Source: a bacterium (lineage in GTDB: Bacteria; Bacillota; Limnochordia; DTU080; RSA5). From it: a stretch of DNA of 57,270 bases. Made by a program: the position numbers and the translations under genes. Below, one piece after another: positions 25,901 to 32,800 of the stretch. The DNA lies in NCBI GenBank assembly GCA_002919195.1, contig PKEU01000060.1, positions 1 through 57,270 of the forward strand. Direction: 5' to 3'. Below the pieces are notes generated by a model that saw only the letters and a program-made list of their open reading frames with translations, ran no database searches and was not told the DNA's origin. Within the stretch, counting starts at the first letter, position 1. The number at the start of each line of letters is the position of its first letter.

Positions 25901-26292
25901 CGGTTCGAGATCTCTCCCTGACGGCAACCGCTCAGCACGATCAACCCTTCGGCGTGGCGGCATAAAAACTCCCAGTTGACCTTAGGATGCCCCCTGGGAT
26001 GATCGAGATGAGCCCGGCTGATGATGCGGCAAAGGTTGGCGTAACCCCGAGGCGTCTCCACCAACAGCGTGAGGTGTGCCCCATTTTCGAGGGTCACCTC
26101 GGCGCCGGTGATGGGCTGAACCCCCCAGGCTTTGGCGGCTTGCGCGAAAGCCATCGAACCGTAAAGGCCGTTGTGATCGGTGAGAGCCACGGCTTTTAAT
26201 TTGAGATGGTGCGCCTGGATGGCCAGCTCCTCGGGAAGAGAGGCGCCGTCTAAAAAGGAGTAAGCCGAATGGGCATGCAACTCAGCGTACAT
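22996..26292 (-). CDS. dnaE2: Error-prone DNA polymerase DnaE2
   Basis: A C-family polymerase of about 1098 residues, of the DnaE2/ImuC type used in damage-induced mutagenesis. It opens with a PHP domain (YAELHAHSAYSFLDGAS, typical of DnaE2). The palm carries the catalytic Asp residues in VPDIDLDFARDIREE and in FIKVDFLALGML, so polymerase activity should be intact. A QWDKDSCED motif and a C-terminal OB-type region follow. The frame reaches GTG 26301; ATG 26292 gives the usual N-terminus. It overlaps the DUF gene end. Together with imuB upstream it forms an SOS mutasome cassette. Confidence 0.93.
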   Translation of the reverse strand: MYAELHAHSAYSFLDGASLPEELAIQAHHLKLKAVALTDHNGLYGSMAFAQAAKAWGVQPITGAEVTLENGAHLTLLVETPRGYANLCRIISRAHLDHPRGHPKVNWEFLCRHAEGLIVLSGCRQGEISNRIAAGDPQGAYQTARRYLDALGRERFWIELQQNWVHGDTFRIRHLVEIARRLDLGIVATNNVHYHARERHRLQDVLVAIKHRTTLDASHRMRRPNSEFYLKSPAAMAEIFAELPEALKATEIISERCQAFDLTADLGYTFPDFESDDKNETADQHLERVCRKMLAERYGGGPPSLYRRAEERLQQELELVRRHGLSGFFLVYRDLMRLAEEVADEVRGKSAARKAARLPPGRGRGSSVSSLICYLIGLSHVDPVQNNLSIERFLNDTLTVVPDIDLDFARDIREELILRVYRHYGEEHAALVCSFATYRLRSAVRDIGKALGLPLQELDKLAKLSEGGSSRNLREAMLALPEFKEKVDAPLWRDLISLAAEISGFPRHISQHVGGMIISSRPLIECVPLEKGGIPGRVVCQWDKDSCEDARFIKVDFLALGMLSLVEECVELIAAGRPGEPPIDLSRIPFDDPAVYDEISAGDTVGVFQIESRAQIQLLPRTQPRNLDELAIEIAIIRPGPIVGGAVHPYVERRAAQRRALAEGKEYSPPYDHPLLEPALKETLGVILYQDQVIQVAVALAGFTPGQAETLRRALGRRNSEEAVAQLQESFRAGARRKGVPDDVADLVFKKILAFSQFGFPKAHAYAFAVLAYQSAWLRKYYPAEYAAALFNNQPMGFYPPHVLVRDLKRRGVEVLPVDINQSGTRCSAVPGAVRIGLNYVKGLGEKDAQRIVAERERNGPFQSVADFVRRVDLPQAKVESLIAAGAFDSLGRDRRELLWDAGLVPRSTALGRVAPEGDPERALGDKKDDEPKVAYQLPLPLTWDVPEVILPKMDEWERVRIDYAATGLSTGRHYLELVRPHLPRRVWTVEAMAKARHGSKGYVAGLVVARQRPETARGILFLLLEDETGMVNVVIRPDLYERKKAVIRGESLLMVAGKIQRLEGTLSFPAEDVWPLSDFVELAGHLQKAAPSSHDFH

Positions 26293-26650
26293 CCTTCTCA
26301 CCGGCGGACAGCGCTGGTTTGGTTACAGCATCTTGAATCCGCCCCCAAGTCGCATGCCCTAAAATCCTCTCTTTTTGCCGGTACCATTTTCCCGTCAACA
26401 CGTCGCAAAAAAGGACCTCCCAGCCGCCCTCGCCCAATTCGACCAAGTAATAGTGACGGTGAATCGGCTGGCGCCACCACTCATCTTCGAGGCGCCAGTG
26501 ATCTTTGATCGCCTCGATCCTTCGCCTTTTCCCATGCTGCACCATCGCCGCAGGCCGGCCTTGTCGATCGCAGGCGACTTTGATCGGCTGGGGTTGGTTT
26601 AGGGTTCGAAGCTGATCAAAGCGTAGCGGCGTTCGGGTATGCGCGACCAC
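26282..26650 (-). CDS. Small DUF6504-type protein of the imuB-dnaE2 cassette
   Basis: A 122-residue protein encoded between imuB and dnaE2. Its start GTG 26650 lies 52 bases inside imuB but has GGAGGT six bases upstream, an unusually good site. Sequence such as QPIKVACDRQGRPAAMVQHGKRRRIE, then RHYYLVEL and LTGKWYRQKERILG, suggests a small beta-rich domain. Similar short proteins (annotated DUF6504) accompany Y-family/dnaE2 cassettes in other bacteria; the name is from memory of that context and could not be checked. Tight overlap with both neighbours points to coupled translation and a shared role in translesion synthesis. Confidence 0.7.
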   Translation of the reverse strand: MVAHTRTPLRFDQLRTLNQPQPIKVACDRQGRPAAMVQHGKRRRIEAIKDHWRLEDEWWRQPIHRHYYLVELGEGGWEVLFCDVLTGKWYRQKERILGHATWGRIQDAVTKPALSAGEKDVR

Positions 26651-27864
26651 GGCTCCACCTCCGCAATGCGATAAAGACCCGTCGTGCCGTAGCGGGCTTT
26701 GACGGCGTTTAAGGCCTCTTTAAGGCGGCGAAGCCTTTGACCGCTGCCGGGAAAGAGCGCCTCCTGGCCTACGTAAGCTCCGCCCAAAAGCGTCAATTTG
26801 AGCGTGATCGCCGAGACCGCCCCCGGCAGCTCCGTCCCCTCCAGCCTGCGGCGAAGCATCGCCTGCAGCTTTTCGGGATCACCGACCGGCTCGTGAAAGG
26901 TAATGCTCTTTTCCCAGACCTCCTCATCGATGCGGGCGGAGAGCACCAACTGGCGCACCGTCTTTTCCCCTCGCTCTCGCCGCTGCCACACCCGGGTGAT
27001 CAATTGCCGGATCCCCACCCAAAAAGCAGTCCAGTCGTTGACCGGGGCCGGAAAAGAAAGGCTTTCCGCGATGGGGCGAAAAGGGCGCCGGGGCACCAGC
27101 GGCGAAGAGTCGATCCCCCGCGCGAGCTCCCAGATCAAGCGCCCCTCGGCGCCAAACTGGGCTTGCATCGAGCTGGGATCCAACTCAGCGATCTGGCCGA
27201 GGCGCTCCAAGCCAAAAAGAGCGAGGCGGCGCTTGCTTTCGTCGCTGACAGGCAGATGCGACGAAGCGTGGGGCGCAAGAAAACGCCTGGCCTCATAAGG
27301 CAAAACGATCCAGGGCTTTTCTTTTGGCGCTGCCAGTGCGGCGATACAGGCGACAAACTTGTTGGGACCGGCGGCGGCCCGCACGTCAAAGGCTTTTTCC
27401 GGCTCTGGTCCGGCGGCAAAAGCCTTGAGCCCCCGCTCCCGCGCCGCCTCCACCACGCGCTCTAAAAGCTGGTCAACTTGAGGGTAGAGGCGCTCCATTC
27501 CGGTGAGGTCGACATAAGCTAAGCCGAGGTCGGCATCTTCGACGGCGGGCGCCTCTTGTTCTAAAGCGTCGAGAAAAGCGTCGTGAACTTTTTGGTACCA
27601 CTCGGGATCGGCGGATAAAAGCACCGCCTGGCGGCATGTCGCGATCACTTCCCGCACCGGCATGCCTGGGCGCACACCTTGCTCCGCCGCCTCCAAAGAG
27701 CAATGCGTCACAGGCGCCTTGGCCGCCGCTCCGCCGGCGGTGGGAGCCGTGATGACGACGGGGCGGCCGCGAAGCTCGGGGCGGCGGGCCAGCTCTGCCT
27801 GCACGGGAAAATCGGGGATGCGAATGCAACCCACCCATGGGTGGCTCGACCGCTTGACAGGCAT
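26599..27864 (-). CDS. imuB: ImuB-like Y-family polymerase homologue, catalytically degenerate
   Basis: A 421-residue Y-family polymerase fold. The N-terminus aligns with DinB/Dpo4 through RPELRGRPVVIT. The first catalytic Asp is Arg15 (GCIRIPDF), and the Asp-Glu pair of the palm (SIDEAYLD in Dpo4) reads DLGLAYVD, with Gly114-Leu115. All three metal-binding carboxylates are thus missing, as known for ImuB, which acts as an adaptor between the beta clamp and DnaE2. A finger/little-finger region follows. The start is ATG 27864 with AGGAGG seven bases upstream. It is the first gene of the SOS-controlled cassette; no imuA is present upstream. Confidence 0.85.
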   Translation of the reverse strand: MPVKRSSHPWVGCIRIPDFPVQAELARRPELRGRPVVITAPTAGGAAAKAPVTHCSLEAAEQGVRPGMPVREVIATCRQAVLLSADPEWYQKVHDAFLDALEQEAPAVEDADLGLAYVDLTGMERLYPQVDQLLERVVEAARERGLKAFAAGPEPEKAFDVRAAAGPNKFVACIAALAAPKEKPWIVLPYEARRFLAPHASSHLPVSDESKRRLALFGLERLGQIAELDPSSMQAQFGAEGRLIWELARGIDSSPLVPRRPFRPIAESLSFPAPVNDWTAFWVGIRQLITRVWQRRERGEKTVRQLVLSARIDEEVWEKSITFHEPVGDPEKLQAMLRRRLEGTELPGAVSAITLKLTLLGGAYVGQEALFPGSGQRLRRLKEALNAVKARYGTTGLYRIAEVEPWSRIPERRYALISFEP

Positions 27865-27934
27865 CGAAGCGCCTCCTCGTGGAGAGAGTTGGCTCGCCGC
27901 CGAGCTCAACACTTGCCCGGCGGCTCACAAAGGT

Positions 27935-27971
27935 AGAACGTGTGTTCGTATTTTAACCGAACATACGTACC
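27935..27971. promoter_or_regulatory. Tandem SOS (LexA/DinR) boxes upstream of imuB
   Basis: On the plus strand AGAACGTGTGTTCG (27935-27948) matches the Gram-positive SOS consensus CGAACRNRYGTTCG at 13 of 14 positions, and CGAACATACGTACC (27958-27971) matches at 12 of 14. Centres are 23 bases apart. One box covers the predicted transcription start, the other lies between the -10 and -35 elements, which is ideal for LexA repression. Confidence 0.8.
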
Positions 27972-27979
27972 CCTGTCAA
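27950..27979 (-). promoter_or_regulatory. Sigma-A promoter of imuB-DUF-dnaE2
   Basis: Minus-strand -35 TTGACA (27974-27979, perfect) and -10 TAAAAT (27950-27955, 5 of 6) are spaced by 18 bases. Transcription would begin near 27943, about 79 bases before imuB. The two SOS boxes overlap this promoter. Confidence 0.8.
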
Positions 27980-28005
27980 ACGCCGAGAAATGGGAAAAAG
28001 TGGGT

Positions 28006-28761
28006 CTACATATATGAGCCGCCGTTAATGGCCAGCACTTGTCCTGTCATCAGATCTGAAAACTTCGAGGCCAACACCAAGGCTCCGTCCGCGATCTCTT
28101 CGACCGTGGCCAACCGTCCCATGGGGATCTCAGCCAAAAGCTTCGCTCGCACCTGGGGGTCATCCAATCTAAATCGCTTTACGACCTCCTCGGTCTGGGT
28201 AAACCCCGGCATCAGGCAATTGACCTGAATCAAAGGCGCAAGCTCTCGGGCAAAGCACTTGGTCAGCGCGAGGACGCCCGCCTTGGCCGCGCAAAAGTTG
28301 GCCCCATCCTTCCTCCCCCGCACCGCCGAAGCCGCCGAGACATTAATCACCTTACCCGCCCCGCGCTCCCTCATCGACGGGATCACCGCCTGGGTGCAAA
28401 GAAAGGTCCCCTTGAGGTTGACGTCGATGACGCGATCCCAATCCTCCTCGGACATACGCTCCGCGGGTCCGTCCAGCGCGAGGCCCGCATTGTTCATCAA
28501 GATGTCGACGCCCCCCCACTCCTCGCAGATCCGCTCGACCATGGCGACGACATCCGCCTTTCTTGCCACATCGGCCCGCACGGCCAAGGCTTCGCCGCCG
28601 CGGCTTTCAATCTCTTGGACGACCTGATGGGCCTCCTCTTCCGACGTAAGGTAATTGACCGCGACTTTGGCGCCTTCCGCGGCGAACTTCAAGGCGACCG
28701 CCCGGCCGATCCCCCGGCTTGCGCCGGTCACCAGGGCGACCTTGCCATCCAGGTATCCCAA
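28006..28761 (-). CDS. SDR-family protein with catalytic Tyr replaced by Phe
   Basis: A 251-residue short-chain dehydrogenase/reductase resembling FabG. It has TGASRGIG (NAD(P)-binding), NNAG, and a catalytic Ser in INVSAAS. The Y-x3-K motif reads F156-C-A-A-K160: the codon at 28294-28296 is TTT on the minus strand. The Tyr normally donates the proton, so oxidoreductase activity is doubtful unless another residue substitutes. The start is TTG 28761 with GGAGGAGGGG upstream; the frame is open to 28857. It ends just upstream of the imuB promoter but is transcribed in the same direction; no functional link is claimed. Confidence 0.8.
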   Translation of the reverse strand: MGYLDGKVALVTGASRGIGRAVALKFAAEGAKVAVNYLTSEEEAHQVVQEIESRGGEALAVRADVARKADVVAMVERICEEWGGVDILMNNAGLALDGPAERMSEEDWDRVIDVNLKGTFLCTQAVIPSMRERGAGKVINVSAASAVRGRKDGANFCAAKAGVLALTKCFARELAPLIQVNCLMPGFTQTEEVVKRFRLDDPQVRAKLLAEIPMGRLATVEEIADGALVLASKFSDLMTGQVLAINGGSYM

Positions 28762-28968
28762 GACGACCCCTCCTCCGGACGGCTCTTTCCGTGACGCCGC
28801 CTCCCCCCATCCGTATGCCGATCGGCCAGAGGCCAGAACCGCCCGGGGAAAGCCCACAAATCGGTCGCCGCGGCAGGAGAACCCAGGAGAGAACCGAATC
28901 TTGACGTGTCACTGTGACTCCTATTGGCTTTTTGGGTCAGCATCAGACGGCAGGAGGACGCGAAGCGG
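28762..28968. other. Intergenic interval between divergent SDR and LolA-like genes
   Basis: This stretch of about 207 bases has no convincing gene. It contains a perfect palindrome GTCAC-T-GTGAC (28908-28918) next to TTGACG (28901-28906), a possible operator near a weak promoter for the LolA-like gene; a matching -10 box at good spacing was not found. Confidence 0.4.
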
Positions 28969-29811
28969 ATGTCCCGTTCCCCCAAAAGACGTAAAACAAG
29001 ATGGCGCCCGTGGGCCATCGGCTTGACATGGATCGCCATCGTGATTTTGAGCGCGCCGCTCGCCTTTTCGGAAGCTCTGCCCTTGTCCCCCACGGGCGAA
29101 CCGGTGACAGCCGCCGAAAAGCAAGCCCGCGGGGACTCTGCCGCCGCCCCCGGCAGTTCGGTGGCCGATCCAGTCCGACCGGGAGCGCCTGAGCCTTTGG
29201 ACGAGATCACCTTGGAACGCATCCATCAGGAGCTCCGAGAGCAAGTGAGCCGGGTGCGCGATATCAAAGCGAGAGTCAGCATCACGCAAATCTCCCCGCG
29301 CGATGGGTCCAAGAGCGAGGGCGAGCTCCAGCTGGCCGCCATTTTTCCTGACCTGGCCCGGGCCACTTGGACCAAACCGGAGATCTACGCTGGCGTCTTT
29401 TACATCATCGACGTGCAGGCCAACCTTTACACCGAATACGTCCCGGCGACGGGCGAAGCGCACCGGCTGCCCCTCGACCAAGTCCTGTCCGGGCAATCTT
29501 ATATCCAGCTCACGCCCGACCAGCTCTTTTCGCTTCCCCCGGCCGAGAGGTTCGAGCTCGATCTTGAGACGGTGACTGAGCTGGACAGCGCCTCCTATGC
29601 CGTCGTCTCGGCTAAGGAATACGATTCGGACAAGACGTATCGCATCTGGGTCGATACCGACCGCTGGCTGGTGAGCCGCATGCAGATGCTCTCTCCCGAC
29701 GGGAAGGTGCAAGCCCTCGTCGAAGTGCTGGATCTTGAGATCAACCAGGGGCTCGACGCTGCGGCGCTCCGGCTCCTTCCGCCCGGAACGGTGCAACGGT
29801 CCTATCCGTGA
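28969..29811 (+). CDS. LolA-like exported protein
   Basis: The 280-residue protein has an N-terminal signal anchor (about 15-35) ending near AFSEA, a Pro/Ala-rich linker, and then a beta-rich domain. The domain begins ITLERIHQELREQVSRVRDIKARVSITQ, the typical opening of LolA/LppX-type lipid- or lipoprotein-binding folds, and continues GELQLAAIFPDLARATWTKPE, VDTDRWLVSRMQM. A family call of 'outer membrane lipoprotein-sorting' is by pattern only. The start is ATG 28969; an AGGAGG lies 11 bases upstream, and a longer frame begins at 28924. The RND transporter follows 16 bases later, so both are probably one operon and may move a lipid or amphiphile. Confidence 0.65.
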   Translation: MSRSPKRRKTRWRPWAIGLTWIAIVILSAPLAFSEALPLSPTGEPVTAAEKQARGDSAAAPGSSVADPVRPGAPEPLDEITLERIHQELREQVSRVRDIKARVSITQISPRDGSKSEGELQLAAIFPDLARATWTKPEIYAGVFYIIDVQANLYTEYVPATGEAHRLPLDQVLSGQSYIQLTPDQLFSLPPAERFELDLETVTELDSASYAVVSAKEYDSDKTYRIWVDTDRWLVSRMQMLSPDGKVQALVEVLDLEINQGLDAAALRLLPPGTVQRSYP

Positions 29812-29827
29812 CGGAGGTGGCCCTTAG

Positions 29828-32800
29828 GTGAGCTTGGTCCACCTTGCGGTCCGGCGACCCGTCACCGTGGCGATGGCCGTCTTAGCCCTCATTTTGTTTG
29901 GGGGCGTCGCCCTTCAAGGGATTGGCGTCGATCTACTGCCCAACATCGAACTTCCCGTCGTCGCCGTGATCACTCTCTATCCGGGGGCTGATCCCGCCAC
30001 GGTGGAAGCCGACGTCACGAATCCGCTCGAAGAGCTGATCGCCACGGTTCCAGGGCTCACCCGGATGCGCTCCTCCAGCGCCGAACACCTCTCCATCATC
30101 ACCGCCGAGTTTGAGTGGGGCGCCGACCTCACTCAAGCGATGAAACAACTGGAAAACAACGTCGCGATCGGCGCGCGTCTCCTGCCCCAGGGCGCCGAGC
30201 CGCCGATCGTGCTGCCGACCGATCCATCCCAACTGCCCGTCATGATGGTGGCCGTCGCGGGCGCTGAGGATCCCGTCGAGGTGACGCGCAGGGTCGAGAC
30301 CTACGTGAAACCCCGGCTGCAGCAAGTGCCCGGGGTCGCCGGCGTAGAGATCTTGGGCGGCTCTTACCAAGAGATTTCCGTCCGTTACGACTCCGCCCAG
30401 CTGCAGGAGCACGGCATCACCCCTACCCTTCTTTACCAAGTCATCGCCGCCCAAAACATGGTCATCCCCGCGGGCAGCGTCGTCGAAGACGGCGTCCGAT
30501 ACCACCTTAAAGCCGGCCGCACGATCACCGATCTCGAAGCGCTAAAAGATCAACCCGTGGCGATCCGGCAAGGCCTTCCTGACACAGGCATTGGTTTGTT
30601 GGCCCTAAGCCAAGCGATGCCCGTAAGATTGCGGGAGGTGGCCGATGTGACCATCGCACCGCGGCCGCGGGAAGGGGCCACGCGCGTCAATGGTCAGGCC
30701 GCCGTCATTGTGCGCATTCTCAAGCAATCGGGAGAAAACAGCGTCCAGGTATCCTCTCGAGTGCGTGAGGCCTTAGCCCAACTTGAGCAAGACGAAAGCC
30801 TCGGACTTCGCTTCTTTCCCCTGACCGACCAAGCTGACCTCGTGGGGGCGTCGTTGAGTAACCTCTCGTCATCGGCTGCGATCGGAGCGGTGCTTGCGAC
30901 CGCGGTCCTCTTGTTCTTTTTGCGGAGCGCCCGCTCCATCGCCGTCATCGCCACGGCGATCCCTCTTTCCATCTTGGGCGCGCTGGTGACGATGCGCGCG
31001 CTCAACGTCAGTCTCAACATGATGAGCTTGGGTGGGCTTGCCGTCGCCGTCGGCATGTTGGTCGACAACGCCATCGTCGTCTTGGAAAACATCGTCCGTC
31101 ATCGGGAGTCGGGGGCAAATAGCCGTGAGGCGGCCATCCGGGGTGGGAGCGAGATCGCCTCGGCCATCGTCGCGTCCACGCTGACGACCCTCATCGTCTT
31201 CGTGCCGATCTTTTTCGTCAAGAGCTTGGCGGGCGTTCTCTTTCGCGACACGGGCATCGCCGTCACAAGCTCGTTGTTGGCTTCGCTAGCCGTCGCTCTC
31301 GTGGTCGTGCCGGTCGCTGCCTCCAAATTTCTCGGAAAAGCCTACGATTCCCAGTCCGGCCGCGTGGGCCGCTTCCACCGTCCCCGTTTCGCAGTCAATC
31401 CCGCGGCGGCAGGAACGCTCGAAGCGGCCGCTGCCAGCGAAGGGCCGTCGCCGGCACAGCCGGTCTCTCGCGTCACACTCTTACACCGGCGCCTCTTGCC
31501 GTTGTACAAAAAGGCCCTCTCGGCCTGGACTTCCCGGCGGTGGCTCACTCCGGTGACGCTGGGTCTTTGCCTCATCCTGCTCTTGGTGCTGCCGGGCCGC
31601 TTAGAGACGGAATTTTTGCCCCCCACCGACGGGTCGCTGATCGTCGTCCGGCTTGACGGTCCTCCTAGCTGGAGCGCTTCGGAGACGCTCCAGCACGTGA
31701 TCCCCATCGAAGAGGCTCTCTTGGAGATGCCCGAAGTCGTCACTGTGGCCGCCCTCGTCGGCGACCAAGGGTCGGAGGATCTCCTGGCCCGCGCCACGAG
31801 TCTTGCGCCCAACCAGGCGCAGCTGACCGTGGTGTTGCAGCCCAAGTCCATGCGCCGGCGCTCCGCCCAAGAGATCGCGCAAGCCATCGCGGCCCTCGAT
31901 CGAGATCCCCGCTTCCAGATGGAGATCCAGGAAGACCGGACCGTTGCCGCGCTGGGGGATGACTACTTCTACGGCCTTACCGTCGAACTGAGCGGCCCCG
32001 ACCTCGAGACGCTCCAGCACCTAGCCTCCCAGTGGGCCAAGACATTGGCGGCAACCGAGGGGTTTCACAACGTCACCACCAGCGTCGATCCAGGAAAGCC
32101 GGAGCTCTTTTTCCACGTGAGTGAACGGAGCTTCCAAAGCATTCTTGGAGGGGGCGAGCCTCTCACAGCCGCTCAGGTCGGGCTGGCCCTGAGAAATCAC
32201 TTGACCGGAGTCACCGCGACCTACATCACGTTGGACGGCCAACGGCTTCCGGTGGTGCTGCGGCCTGCAGCCGAGGAGACCGAAAGCGTCAGCGCCGTCA
32301 GAGAATTTCGGGTACCCGGCGCCCAGCTTACCGGTTCGGGTGGCCAACCCATCCTCGACCGCATCGCGACGGTGGTAGAGGCTACCTCCATGGCAACCAT
32401 CCACCATCGCGACCGCATGCGCGTCACGACCGTCCGGGCGGAGCTGGACGGCATCAGTTTAGAGGCGGCGAGGACCAAGGCGCTTCAACTCATGGAAGAG
32501 CTCCCGCTGCCGCCTGGCTATCGGGCGGAGATCGTAGGCATCCACCGAGTGGTCGACGAGTCCCTCGGAGAGCTGAGCTGGGTGCTCGTGGTCGCCCTCA
32601 TCCTCGTGTACGCGGTGATGGCGGCCCAGTTTGAGTCGCTGGGCCAACCTTTGATCATCCTGGTAACTGTGCCCTTGGCCGGCGCGGGCGCCTTGGCGTT
32701 GTTGTGGGCCAGCGGGCACGCGCTCGGGGTGCCGGCCATTATCGGCCTGATTTTGCTCGCCGGTGTTGCGGTGAACAACGCGATCGTGATGATCGACCGC

